Shown one piece after another: positions 54,225 to 62,888 of a DNA stretch of 64,000 bases; position 1 is the stretch's first letter; each line of letters starts with the position of its first letter. The DNA lies in contig NZ_POUT01000001.1 in the NCBI RefSeq assembly GCF_002890915.1, positions 496,001-560,000 of the forward strand, written 5' to 3'. The notes under the pieces were generated by a model that was not told the DNA's origin, did not search any database, and saw only the letters and a list, made by a program, of their open reading frames with translations. The position numbers and the translations under genes were made by a program. Origin of the DNA: Stutzerimonas stutzeri (GTDB lineage Bacteria > Pseudomonadota > Gammaproteobacteria > Pseudomonadales > Pseudomonadaceae).

Positions 54225-55040
54225 TCAGGAAAGCGGGGGAAGGGATGCGAGCGCCTTGCCCAGCAGCATCAGCGCGGCCAGCCCGGCGAGCAGGGCGAAG
54301 CCCAGTTGCAAGGCACGAGCCGATACCCTGGGTGCCAGCAGCCGGCCACCGAGCATTCCGCCACCGGCAGCTGCGATGAAGGTCCAGGCGGCACTCGGCA
54401 GGCTACCGCCCGCCCACCAGAAACCGATGACGGTGCCAGCGGAGATCAGTGCGATCACCAGCAGCGAGGTGGCGACGATACCGTGCATGCCCAGGTCGCT
54501 GACCTGGCGGATGCCGGGAACGATCAGGAAACCGCCGCCCACGCCCAGCAGGCCGCTGAACAACCCCGACAGGCCGCCGATGAGCGACAGGCTGAGAAAG
54601 CAGCGCGGCGTCCAGCGAAAGCGCCCGGTGGTGCTGTCCAGCCGACAGCTCTTGCACGACACGGCGGAGGTGCCCTGCGCAACGGTGCGCGCCAGGGCCT
54701 GCCCCACCATACGCGCAGCGATCAGCAGCAGCACGGCGCAGAACAGCAGCATAAGCACCGCCACCGGCAGAACCTGCGCCAGCAGCAGGCCGAGCGGCGC
54801 GCAGAGGGCGCCTCCGCCAGCCATCAGCAGCGCCGCCCGATAACGCACCAGCCCCCGGCGCAGGCCATCGAGCCCGCCAAGCAGGGCCGAGGCGCCGACC
54901 GCGACCAATGCCACCGGGGTCGCCTCGGGCAGGCTGTAGCCCAGGCCGAGCACCAACGCCGGTACGGCCAGCACGCCGCCACCCCCGGTCAATCCCAAGG
55001 CCAACCCCACTCCCACTCCGTACAGGCTTTCCAGCAGCAT
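54225..55040 (-). CDS. TSUP-family sulfite/anion exporter (TauE-like)
   Basis: A 271-residue membrane protein with two TauE/SafE halves and about eight helices: VGVGLALGLTGGGGVLAVPALVLG near the N-terminus and GGLSGLFSGLLGVGGGFLIVPGI in the second half, both with the family's GGG(G/F) pattern. TSUP proteins move sulfite, sulfonates or related anions. Nineteen bases before the persulfide dioxygenase gene, it would remove the sulfite that enzyme makes. A cysteine pair in SCKSCRLDS in the central loop is notable. Confidence 0.87.
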   Translation of the reverse strand: MLLESLYGVGVGLALGLTGGGGVLAVPALVLGLGYSLPEATPVALVAVGASALLGGLDGLRRGLVRYRAALLMAGGGALCAPLGLLLAQVLPVAVLMLLFCAVLLLIAARMVGQALARTVAQGTSAVSCKSCRLDSTTGRFRWTPRCFLSLSLIGGLSGLFSGLLGVGGGFLIVPGIRQVSDLGMHGIVATSLLVIALISAGTVIGFWWAGGSLPSAAWTFIAAAGGGMLGGRLLAPRVSARALQLGFALLAGLAALMLLGKALASLPPLS

Positions 55041-55073
55041 CCATCCTCCCCACGCCCGGTGGCGCCGTCGCGA

Positions 55074-56315
55074 TCAGTAGCGGTATTGCAGCTGCAGCCA
55101 GAACTTGTCGGTGTCCACGCCGAAAGCGTCGGCGTCATAGCGGGCGTACTTGGCCATGGCGCTGAGGTTCTTCACGACAGGAATCGCCCGGGCATAAGCC
55201 ACGTCCAGTTCCGTGCCATAACGATCCCCGCCCTCGTCGGCACGGAAGTGGTGGTACCAGGCCTGCAGGCTGCCGCCGAGCAGCGGCAAGCTGCCGCCGA
55301 GGTAGCTGTCGCGGATACCTTCGGCGGGGGTGATCAGGAACAGGTCGGCCCAGCCCTGGAACAGGTGCTTGGTCGCCAGCGGAGTCTGGAAGGCGCGATT
55401 GCCGGGGCCGTCGCCGCCGCTCAGCACTTCGTGGCCGGCCTTGAGGAGGTAGCCGCCCTGCTGATAGCTCAGCTCACCGAGGAAATAGTGGCCGTTCAGG
55501 CTCAGGGGATTGCCGGCATAGTCGCGCTGGCGTGCATATTCCAGGGCATAGCCCATGCCTTGTAGGGTGCCGCTCAGGCGCAGGCCGGTAGTGCGGCTGG
55601 ACTGGCTGCCGGGCGCGGCGGTCGGCGCCACAGCCAGGTTGTCGAGGCCGAGCAGGTAGCTGTAAGCGGCCAGTTTCAGCTCCGGCCGCCAGGCATAGGC
55701 CAGGTTGAACAGGTGGCTGTGGCCCTCGATGTCAGCCGGGTTGGTCGGATAGCCATGCTGGCCATCGGGACCGAACGGGGTGTTGATGTTGGCCAGGTAG
55801 GCGTAGGTCAGGCTCAGGCCCTCGAGCGGCTCGATGCGGCCGAGCACGCCGTCGTAGGTCTGCTCGTTCTGCCGCCAGGCGACGCCGCCGACGAAACGCT
55901 GGTTGTCCAGTTCGATGCGCTGCCGGCCGGCCACGGCATGGCCGAACGCCGTGTCATAGCGCAACAGCGCCTGGTTCACCTCGCTACCGTCCGGGTCGGG
56001 CACCAGCGCGTAGCCGGTGCGGCCATTGCGGCTGTCGTTGAAATCCTCATCACCGAGGCGGCTGACGTTGTCCACTTCGACCAGTGCGGAGAGCCCGAAC
56101 CAGCTGCCGCTGTGCAGGCCGACGCGGGTGCGCAGAGTCTGAGCGTTGGCGTTGGCCAGCGCATTGTCCTGGTCGACGTGTTCGTAACGGTAACGCAGGT
56201 CGAGCGAGACCTTGCCCTGGGTGAGCAGGTCGGAGAAGGCGTCCCCGGCCTGGGCCACGGGGGCGATGAGCGAGAGCAGCAACGCGGGACAAGGCAACAG
56301 CAGATGAGCACGCAT
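55074..56315 (-). CDS. Outer membrane beta-barrel porin (alginate-export-like family)
   Basis: A 413-residue exported protein: signal peptide MRAHLLLPCPALLLSLIAPVAQA/G, then alternating beta strands rich in Tyr, Gly and Asp, ending KFWLQLQYRY with the C-terminal aromatic typical of outer membrane barrels. VSLDLRYRYEHVDQDNA and TLRTRVGLHSG near the N-terminus resemble the alginate-export/DUF1302-type porins. It probably admits the locus's substrate. It lies between the ABC transporter and the sulfite exporter on the same strand. Confidence 0.8.
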   Translation of the reverse strand: MRAHLLLPCPALLLSLIAPVAQAGDAFSDLLTQGKVSLDLRYRYEHVDQDNALANANAQTLRTRVGLHSGSWFGLSALVEVDNVSRLGDEDFNDSRNGRTGYALVPDPDGSEVNQALLRYDTAFGHAVAGRQRIELDNQRFVGGVAWRQNEQTYDGVLGRIEPLEGLSLTYAYLANINTPFGPDGQHGYPTNPADIEGHSHLFNLAYAWRPELKLAAYSYLLGLDNLAVAPTAAPGSQSSRTTGLRLSGTLQGMGYALEYARQRDYAGNPLSLNGHYFLGELSYQQGGYLLKAGHEVLSGGDGPGNRAFQTPLATKHLFQGWADLFLITPAEGIRDSYLGGSLPLLGGSLQAWYHHFRADEGGDRYGTELDVAYARAIPVVKNLSAMAKYARYDADAFGVDTDKFWLQLQYRY

Positions 56316-56409
56316 GGATTTTTCCTTGGTTTTCGGGCGATAGGTATCCCGTACCGCGAGCATCGGATGCTCGCGGTCGTGGATCGGTGCAAGGGAACTG
56401 GCGGTGCGC

Positions 56410-57330
56410 TCAGGCGACGACGCGCATCCGTGAGCTCTGTGGCTGGTCCGGACCCGGTGGCGGCCCGTCGTCCTCGAGGCCCGGCCTGACCACCAGCGGC
56501 TCGCCGCCGCTGGCGGCGGGGCCGCTCTGCTGGATAACCCTGGAGCGGTGCACGAGGAAATCCACCAGGTGGTTGCGAATGCGATAGAACTGCGGATCGT
56601 GGTGCATGGTTTCCCGGGTGCGCGTCCGCGGCAGGGTGTTGATCACGATCTCGGCCACCCGTGCCTGGGGGCCGTTGCTCATCAGCATGATCTTGTCGGC
56701 CAGCAGAATCGCCTCGTCGACGTCGTGGGTGATCATGAACACCGTCTGCCGGGTCGCTTCGCAGATCTTCAGCAGTTCGCTCTGGATGACGCCGCGGGTC
56801 AGCGCGTCCAGCGCACCGAACGGCTCGTCCATCAGCAGCATCTTCGGCTCCACGGCAAAAGCGCGGGCGATACCGACGCGCTGTTTCATGCCACCGGACA
56901 GCTCGCTGGGCTTCTTCCGCGCGGCGGCGGCGAGGCCGACCATCGCCAGGAAGCGTGCGCCATGCTCGGCGACCTGGCGGCGCGACCAGCGCGGATGGCG
57001 CGAGCGCACGGCGAAGGCGATGTTCTGCTCCACCGTCAGCCAGGGCAGCAACGCATGGCTCTGGAACACCACGCCGCGGTCCAGGCTGGGGCCCGCGATC
57101 TCCTTGCCGGCCATCACCACGCCGCCGCTGGAGGCCTCTTCCAGGCCGGCGAGGACGTTGAGGATGGTGCTCTTGCCGCAGCCGGAGTGGCCGATCACGC
57201 AGATGAACTCGCCCTGCTGGATGCTGAAGTTGATGTTTTCGAACACCGGCGGCTGGTCGTCGCGGTAGCGCTTGCCCAACCCCTCGACCTTGATGAAGGG
57301 GACGGTGTGCGGATGGGTTTCATTCGACAT
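56410..57330 (-). CDS. Nitrate/cyanate-type ABC transporter ATP-binding protein (CynD/NrtD-like)
   Basis: A 306-residue ATPase: Walker A GHSGCGKST, Q-loop VVFQSHALLPWL, signature LSGGMKQRVGIARAF, Walker B MLLMDEPFGALDALTR and switch histidine in MITHDVDEAI. The NrtD/CynD/SsuB/TauB group is recognised by the FQSHALLPWLTV stretch. About 50 residues beyond the usual end are proline- and Arg-rich. It overlaps the permease gene by 11 bases. Energises uptake of a small anion or sulfur-containing substrate. Confidence 0.9.
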   Translation of the reverse strand: MSNETHPHTVPFIKVEGLGKRYRDDQPPVFENINFSIQQGEFICVIGHSGCGKSTILNVLAGLEEASSGGVVMAGKEIAGPSLDRGVVFQSHALLPWLTVEQNIAFAVRSRHPRWSRRQVAEHGARFLAMVGLAAAARKKPSELSGGMKQRVGIARAFAVEPKMLLMDEPFGALDALTRGVIQSELLKICEATRQTVFMITHDVDEAILLADKIMLMSNGPQARVAEIVINTLPRTRTRETMHHDPQFYRIRNHLVDFLVHRSRVIQQSGPAASGGEPLVVRPGLEDDGPPPGPDQPQSSRMRVVA

Positions 57331-58171
57331 AGGTCACCTTCCTTTGCAGAGCGGCGAAGAGGAGATCGAGAAGCATGCCGATCACGCCGATCATCAGCAC
57401 GGCGAAGATCACGTTGCCCAGCGACAGGTTGTTCCACTCGTTCCAGACGAAGTAGCCGATCCCGGTGCCGCCGATCAACATTTCCGCCGCGACGATCACC
57501 AGCCAGGCGATACCCATGGAGATGCGCATGCCGGTGATGATGGTCGGCGCCGCAGCCGGCAGGACCACCCTGAATGCCTTGCGCAACGGACCGACCTCGA
57601 GGGTGCGGGCCACATTCAGCCAGTCGCGACGCACACCCGCGACGCCGAAGGCGGTGTTGATCAGCATCGGCCACACCGAGCAGATGAAGATGACGAAGAT
57701 CGCCGAGGTGGTGGAATCCTTGATGGTGTAGAGCGCGATCGGCATCCAGGCCAGTGGTGAGATCGGCTTGAGCAGCTGGATAAAGGGGTCGAAGGCCTTG
57801 TACAGCAGCGGTGACATGCCGATCACGAAGCCCAGCGGGATGGCCACCAGCGCCGCGATCAGGTAGCCGAGCCCCACCCGCGCGAGGGAATGGGCGAGCT
57901 GGATGCCGATGCCCTTGTCGTTCGGGCCATTGTCGTAGAACGGGTCGCTGATCTGTCGCCAGGCCAGCGTGGCGAACTGCGCCGGCGTCGGCATGCCATT
58001 GACGGTTTCGCTGGCACCGCCCGCCGCCTGTCCCATCAGCAGGGCGTACTCGTCGTCCACCGCACCGGCGGCCTGCTGGCCCGGACGGGTCGTCGCCTGC
58101 CAGACCATCAGCAGCACCAGCAGCATCACGCAGGACAACAGCGCGGCCTTCAACCGAATCGAAGTATTCAT
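57320..58171 (-). CDS. Nitrate/cyanate-type ABC transporter permease (CynB/NrtB-like)
   Basis: A 283-residue permease starting MNTSIRLKAALLSCVMLLVL, with about six helices and the EAA-loop region around NVARTLEVGPLRKAFRVVLPAAAPTIITGMRIS. A periplasmic loop after the first helix (roughly residues 30-85) is typical of NrtB. It is flanked by the binding protein (10 bases upstream) and ATPase genes (overlapping), so the three form one transporter. Confidence 0.9.
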   Translation of the reverse strand: MNTSIRLKAALLSCVMLLVLLMVWQATTRPGQQAAGAVDDEYALLMGQAAGGASETVNGMPTPAQFATLAWRQISDPFYDNGPNDKGIGIQLAHSLARVGLGYLIAALVAIPLGFVIGMSPLLYKAFDPFIQLLKPISPLAWMPIALYTIKDSTTSAIFVIFICSVWPMLINTAFGVAGVRRDWLNVARTLEVGPLRKAFRVVLPAAAPTIITGMRISMGIAWLVIVAAEMLIGGTGIGYFVWNEWNNLSLGNVIFAVLMIGVIGMLLDLLFAALQRKVTYVE

Positions 58172-58181
58172 GGCGCCTCCT

Positions 58182-59576
58182 TCAGACACGTTTGATCGCG
58201 AAGCCATCCAGATAGGCTTGCGGCTGGCCCGGATCGAACGGACGGCCCATCACGCTGAAGCCCTTGTAGCCGCCGACAGGCTCGGCGCTGGCCTCGGCCA
58301 GCCCCAGTTCGGCCATGTGACGGCGGGCGTCGGTCATCAGGAATACCTGCTCGGCCAGGCCGTTGAAGTCCACCTCGCCCTTGACGTAGCCCCAGCGCTT
58401 CATCTGCGTCAGCATCCAGGTCGCCATGGAGTACCACGGCATCGGATCGAACCCGGAACGGTCCGGCACGTTCTGCACGCCACCCAGCCCGTCCGCATAT
58501 CGGCCAGTCAACGCCTGGCGCACGACGATCTCGGGCTGGTTGAGGTAGTTCGGCGTGGAGATGGCCTTCGAGATTTCCGGCAGGTTCTGCGGGTCGCCAG
58601 CGGCCACCGCGGCGTTGAGCACGGCGCGATAGAGTGCGGCGAAGGTATTGGGGTTCTCTTCGATGAACGCCTGCGAGGCCCCGAAGGAGCAGCAGGGATG
58701 ACCGTTCCAGAGGTCCTTGGACAGCACGTGCAGGAAGGCGATGCCGTCATAGACGGCGCGCTGGTTGAACGGCTCGGGGCCGAAGAAGCCATCGATGTTG
58801 CCCGCCCGCAGGTTGGCGATCATCTCCGCCGGCGGGGTCACCCGCAGTTGCACGTCACGGTCCGGGTCCAGGCCATGCTCGGCCAGGTAGTAGCGCAACA
58901 GGAAATTGTGCATCGAGTATTCGAAGGGAATGGCGAACTTGAAGCCTTTCCAGTTGCGCGGATCACGGTTGTCCTTGTGCTTGAGGGCCAGGGTGATGGC
59001 TTGGCCATTGATGTTCTGGATGGTCGCCACGCGCATCGGCTGGGCGCTGGAACCCAGGCCCATGGAGATGGCCAGCGGCATCGGCGCGAGGAAGTGCGAG
59101 GCGTCCAGTTCCTTGTTCAGCATCTGGTCGCGGACCAGCGCCCAGCCGGCGGTCTTCTGCAGGCTCACCGACAGGCCCTGCTCCCGGTAGAAGCCCATCG
59201 GGTCAGCCATGATCAACGGCGTGGCGCAGTTGATCGGGATGAAGCCGATCTTCAGGTTCTTCTTCTCCAGCGGGCCCCGTTCCGCGGCCATCGCCTGCAG
59301 CGATTGCAGCGGCAGCACGCTGGCGATGGCTGCCATCGCCGTGCCCATGCCCACCGCCTGGAGGAACCGCCGCCGGGTGGCATCGTGGGGGAACAGCGCG
59401 CGCACGGCGGCCGCCTCGACGAAATCCTGGGACAGGGTCTCGCTGTCGCGCCCGCGCGCCAGGCGCGCCTGCTCAGCCTGCTGGTCGTGTTCCCGCTGGC
59501 TGGCATGGGCGCCACAACTGCAGCCGGCCAGGCTGCTGTTCGCCGAGTAGGGACGGTAGAAATTCTTGTCGGTCAT
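58182..59576 (-). CDS. Nitrate/cyanate-type ABC transporter substrate-binding protein (CynA/NrtA-like)
   Basis: A 464-residue binding protein of the NrtA/CmpA/CynA family with GFIPINCATPLIMADPMGFYREQG and GFFGPEPFNQRAVYDGIAF. A twin-arginine signal TRRRFLQAVGMG begins only at residue 67; the 66 residues before it are hydrophilic and include CSCGAH (C19, C21). So export is probably by Tat, with an unusual N-terminal extension that may bind a cofactor or delay export. ATG at 59576 is preferred to the GTG just before. Cyanate, nitrate or a related anion or nitrile is the expected ligand. Confidence 0.87.
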   Translation of the reverse strand: MTDKNFYRPYSANSSLAGCSCGAHASQREHDQQAEQARLARGRDSETLSQDFVEAAAVRALFPHDATRRRFLQAVGMGTAMAAIASVLPLQSLQAMAAERGPLEKKNLKIGFIPINCATPLIMADPMGFYREQGLSVSLQKTAGWALVRDQMLNKELDASHFLAPMPLAISMGLGSSAQPMRVATIQNINGQAITLALKHKDNRDPRNWKGFKFAIPFEYSMHNFLLRYYLAEHGLDPDRDVQLRVTPPAEMIANLRAGNIDGFFGPEPFNQRAVYDGIAFLHVLSKDLWNGHPCCSFGASQAFIEENPNTFAALYRAVLNAAVAAGDPQNLPEISKAISTPNYLNQPEIVVRQALTGRYADGLGGVQNVPDRSGFDPMPWYSMATWMLTQMKRWGYVKGEVDFNGLAEQVFLMTDARRHMAELGLAEASAEPVGGYKGFSVMGRPFDPGQPQAYLDGFAIKRV

Positions 59577-59603
59577 CACGATGCCCTCTTTTAGGTCACA
59601 CGG

Positions 59604-60938
59604 TCAGGCAGCGCTGGCCTGACCGACACGCAAGGTTGAAGTGATATGCCCATCGACCTGCTGCTCCATGAGCAGGTAGTCGTCGTTTTCGCTCACCACA
59701 TGCCATTGGCCATCTGCACAGGGTGTGCCATGCAATTCGATGGGCAGGCTGCGGGTCTTGAGGCGGATTACCGGGACGCGGTGGCAATAGTCGCCGCCCT
59801 CGCCACCCAGCAAGGCCTGGGCGATTGCCCGGGCCTGCCGGCCGATCGGTTCGATGAAGCGACAGGGAGCGCCATCCAGGCTGATGCAATCGCCCAGCGC
59901 ATGGATGTCCTCGGCGCTGGTACGCAGGCTGAGCGGATCGACGCGGATGCCCTGGTCGAAGGCCAGCCCGGCCTGGCGCGCCAGGCGCGGGTCGGTGGCC
60001 AGCCCGGTGGCGGCGACGATCTGGTCGACCACCAGGCGCTGGCCGCAGCGGGTCTCGATGCATTTGCCGCCATCGGCCAGGACGCTGACCGCGGTCACGT
60101 CCACCTCGCCACGGTAGTCGATGCCAAGCTCCGTCTGGCTCTGGCGCAGGCGCCGTGCCGCCGGCTCCGGCAGCAGACGGCCGAGCGGCTGGGGCTGGCG
60201 GTCCAGCAGGACGACCCGGTGGCCGGCGCGGGCAAAATCCTCGGCCAGTTCGCAGCCGACCATGCCGGCACCAACGATGGCGACCCGCTGCGGCCCCTTG
60301 GCCAGTTGCGCCTGCAGGCCAGTCCAGCCGGCCAGATCGTTCACCCGCCAGCACAGCGCCGGCGGCAATACCGCCGGTAATGCCGGACGCGCGCCCTGGG
60401 CGAGCACCAGCCGGGTGTAGCCCAGGGTGCCGCGGGTGGTGCGCAACTGGTGCAATGCCGGGCTCAGGCCGACCACGAAGGTTTCGCTGTACAGCCGCAC
60501 GCCGAGCCGGCACGCCGCTTCGGTGGCCGTCTCGCGCACCAGCGACTCGGCCGTCAGGCCGCGGCTCAGCGCCAGCGACAGTTCCGGCTTGTGATAGCGG
60601 TCGCCCCTGCAGCCGCTGACCAGGGTGATCGGCACCTCCGCATCCCGCTCGCGCAGCGCCTCGACGGTGGCCCAGCCGGCCAGGCCGGCGCCGACCACCA
60701 CGATGCCGGTGCCACGCGGCCCGGCCGGCAGCGCGGCGGCCGGTGGCACGGCGCGGCGCAGGTAGGGCTCGAAGTCCAGCTTGGTGACGCCGCACAGCGG
60801 GCATTCCCAGTCATCGGGAATGTCCTCGAAGCGGGTCCCCGGCGCCAACCCGCTGTCCGGGTCGCCCAGTTCCTCGTCGTAGATCAGGCCGCAGGCACGG
60901 CAGATGAACTGCCGCCAGGCCCGGGTCATGTCGCTCAT
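59604..60938 (-). CDS. Rubredoxin/rubredoxin reductase fusion
   Basis: A 444-residue fusion. Residues 1-55 are a rubredoxin with four iron ligands, C13/C16 (CRAC) and C46/C49 (CPLC). The rest is an NAD(H)-dependent FAD reductase: FAD motif VVGAGLAG at 81-88, NAD motif [12 protein letters not shown] near 219-230, and [15 protein letters not shown] covalent rubredoxin and reductase would deliver electrons without a separate carrier. The start codon overlaps the stop of the flavoprotein gene upstream (ATGA, 60935-60938), so the two very likely work as a monooxygenase system. Confidence 0.9.
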   Translation of the reverse strand: MSDMTRAWRQFICRACGLIYDEELGDPDSGLAPGTRFEDIPDDWECPLCGVTKLDFEPYLRRAVPPAAALPAGPRGTGIVVVGAGLAGWATVEALRERDAEVPITLVSGCRGDRYHKPELSLALSRGLTAESLVRETATEAACRLGVRLYSETFVVGLSPALHQLRTTRGTLGYTRLVLAQGARPALPAVLPPALCWRVNDLAGWTGLQAQLAKGPQRVAIVGAGMVGCELAEDFARAGHRVVLLDRQPQPLGRLLPEPAARRLRQSQTELGIDYRGEVDVTAVSVLADGGKCIETRCGQRLVVDQIVAATGLATDPRLARQAGLAFDQGIRVDPLSLRTSAEDIHALGDCISLDGAPCRFIEPIGRQARAIAQALLGGEGGDYCHRVPVIRLKTRSLPIELHGTPCADGQWHVVSENDDYLLMEQQVDGHITSTLRVGQASAA

Positions 60939-62074
60939 GCCGGCAGCTCCTCTTTCATCAGGCGGGCCATTTCCCAGCGCAGGTGCTTGATCGCCGGGGT
61001 TACGATGGCGACGAACTGCGCCTCGCGCATACGCCGCTGGGGCGCCGCGCTGCGCAGATAGCCACGCGCACCCTGGTGCATGAGCGCCGACTGGGTGGCG
61101 CGCAGGGCCAGTTCGGCGCCCTGGGTGCGGGCGTCGAGCACATCCAGCAGGTAGTCCTTGCTGCCGTCGAAGGGGTTGCGCGCCAGCTGCATGATTCGCC
61201 CGCCCAGTTCCTCGAACTCGGCCTGGATTTCCTCGGGCCGGTCGTGCAGGAAGTGGTTGACATGGCCCAGCACCGGCTCGACCTCGCGCATCGCGTCCAG
61301 GCTGCCCTGGACCAGGCCGGTGGCCATCCCGGCCTGCAGCAGGATGAAGGCCGCACGGATGCGCGCGATGAACGGACGGGCCGGATCGGCGATCAGGCCG
61401 TCTTCGCCGACGAAATAGTCGTCGAGCTGGATGCGCCATGTGCTGGTGCCTTCCATCCCGGAAAAGGCCGGGCAGGCGCGAAGCTCCACGCGCGCATCGA
61501 TGTCGAGCAGAAACATGATTTCGTGGGACCGCGAGCCATCGTCACGCTCCACGGCGGCGATGGCCCCGCAGTACTGGCCCTGGGCAATATGGCTGACCCA
61601 GGGCAACGAGCCGCTGACGCGGTAGCCCCCCGGCACCTTGCGCGCACGCAGCAGCATGTTCTCGATGCCGGCCAAGGCTTTCATCGGGTTCGACAGGCCG
61701 GTGCCGCCGAACGTCCGGCCCTGCGCGTGATCTGACAGGCGCGCCAACAGCGCCGGGTTGTCCGACTGCTCCATATAGAGGCCGCAGACGTCCTGGCACC
61801 AGACAAGGAAGCCGGTGGAGCCGCAACTGCGGCTAACCTCCTGCATGGCGGCCAGGGCAATATCGTAGCGCCCTCCCCGGCTCTGCAGGTGGGCGCCCAG
61901 GGCTCCCGCCTCGCCGAGCCGGGTCATGATCTCCAGGGGGTAATGGCCTTCGTGGTCGATCCGGCTAGCCAACTGGGCCAGCGGCCCCGCCGCGATACGG
62001 CGGACTTCGGCGAGCAAGCGCTCATCGGCCAGGCCGGCGACGGACGAAGGGGAAACGACAACGGCGCTGTGCAT
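60935..62074 (-). CDS. Acyl-CoA-dehydrogenase-fold flavoprotein (probable monooxygenase)
   Basis: A 379-residue ACAD-superfamily protein. It lacks the usual ACAD signature and C-terminal FGGSNEI pattern; instead it resembles the DszC/SfnB-like flavin monooxygenase branch ([16 protein letters not shown] early, [30 protein letters not shown] mid-protein). Such enzymes use reduced flavin and O2 on sulfur or nitrogen compounds. Translationally coupled to the rubredoxin reductase fusion, which could supply electrons. AGGAGGA precedes the ATG. The substrate is not known. Confidence 0.75.
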   Translation of the reverse strand: MHSAVVVSPSSVAGLADERLLAEVRRIAAGPLAQLASRIDHEGHYPLEIMTRLGEAGALGAHLQSRGGRYDIALAAMQEVSRSCGSTGFLVWCQDVCGLYMEQSDNPALLARLSDHAQGRTFGGTGLSNPMKALAGIENMLLRARKVPGGYRVSGSLPWVSHIAQGQYCGAIAAVERDDGSRSHEIMFLLDIDARVELRACPAFSGMEGTSTWRIQLDDYFVGEDGLIADPARPFIARIRAAFILLQAGMATGLVQGSLDAMREVEPVLGHVNHFLHDRPEEIQAEFEELGGRIMQLARNPFDGSKDYLLDVLDARTQGAELALRATQSALMHQGARGYLRSAAPQRRMREAQFVAIVTPAIKHLRWEMARLMKEELPA

Positions 62075-62101
62075 GACGGCATTCCTCCTGCGGGATGAGG
62101 C

Positions 62102-62659
62102 TCAGTCGGCCAGGGCGATACTGAACGGGATCGGGTTGCGCATGGAGTTGGCCACCGGCGAGTAGAAATTGGCCTGGCGCACGATCTCCTCCAGCTCCTC
62201 GCGGCTCGCATCGCCCTCCACCAGCACCTTCACGCGGATTTCCTGGAAACCCATCTGCGCCGGCTGCATCTCTGCACCACCGGCACCCCAGGCCGCCGGG
62301 TTGCCGATGTCCGCTTCGAGGAACACTTCCAGGCGGCTCAGCTTCACCTGCTTCCAGGTCGCCACCGCCGTGATGCCCACCGCCAGGCAGCCGCCCAGGC
62401 CGGACAGCACGATCTCTCCCGGCGCCGGCGCGGTGTCCTCGCCGAACAGGTGCAGCGGCTCATCCACCACCACCGGCGTATGCTCGCCGACGTAGCTGAG
62501 GCTGCGGTACATCCCCTGCATCACGGTGTGGACTTTGTTGGTGCCCCGGCTGGCGGGGTTGTTGCGGCCCTTCTCGGCGAAACCCATCAGGCTGTCGCGG
62601 TCGATCGGCTTCAGGTAGGTCTTGACGGTGGTGGCACAGGTGGCGGGTGCGGCGGACAT
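62102..62659 (-). CDS. OsmC/Ohr-family protein, copy B
   Basis: A 185-residue OsmC-fold protein, MSAAPATCATTVKTYLKPID at the start. Nearly identical to copy A; differences include S2 for P2, S23 for G23 and R161 for C161. It keeps C91 but has serine (S167) at the usual second-cysteine site. It is the first gene after the activator gene and has its own sigma54-type promoter at 62723-62738; 27 bases later the flavoprotein gene begins, so it heads the main operon. GGAGA precedes the ATG. Confidence 0.88.
   Translation of the reverse strand: MSAAPATCATTVKTYLKPIDRDSLMGFAEKGRNNPASRGTNKVHTVMQGMYRSLSYVGEHTPVVVDEPLHLFGEDTAPAPGEIVLSGLGGCLAVGITAVATWKQVKLSRLEVFLEADIGNPAAWGAGGAEMQPAQMGFQEIRVKVLVEGDASREELEEIVRQANFYSPVANSMRNPIPFSIALAD
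62102..62659. repeat. Direct repeat, right copy (osmC B), 558 bp
   Basis: Partner of 51882-52439 in the same orientation, about 98% identical by eye. The two copies flank eleven genes (with the left copy one of them) and bound a 10.2 kb segment that could be lost or duplicated by recombination. Confidence 0.9.
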
Positions 62660-62722
62660 GGCATTCTCCAACGGGGATTCAAACTGAGCAGCGGGCTGCT
62701 CTTCTGGTCTCGTCGGGGTCAT

Positions 62723-62738
62723 TGCAGAGGTTATGCCA
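62723..62738 (-). promoter_or_regulatory. Sigma54 promoter of the osmC B operon
   Basis: The minus strand reads TGGCATAACCTCTGCA, with GG and GC ten bases apart as required for RpoN. The start site would be near 62712, about 53 bases before the osmC B start. The surroundings (62740-62800) are AT-rich, which favours opening and bending. Confidence 0.72.
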
Positions 62739-62837
62739 ATCACCGAATACTCAATAAAATTCCTTTTATATCAATTAGATATGAAATTTAAGGCTCGCTT
62801 TCCGCGCATCTGGCGGCATACCCAACGAACAGATTGG

Positions 62838-62855
62838 AAACAATGTAAACAATGT
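62838..62855. promoter_or_regulatory. Upstream activator site for the osmC B promoter
   Basis: AAACAATGT occurs twice in tandem (62838-62846 and 62847-62855). Its minus-strand reading contains ACATTGTTTACATT, shared exactly with 52623-52636 upstream of osmC A. It is about 105 bases upstream of the -24 element, just after the activator gene. Confidence 0.65.
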
Positions 62856-62888
62856 CATCGGCCGACCCGAATGGCAGGAAGGCGCCCG

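Noticed and set aside
51882..62659. A transposon or composite element bounded by the osmC copies
   Set aside because: No transposase, no terminal inverted repeats and no target duplication; the repeats are coding genes with intact promoters.
62102..62659. A sequencing or assembly duplication of osmC
   Set aside because: About 13 scattered differences, distinct promoters and unrelated flanks show two real genes.
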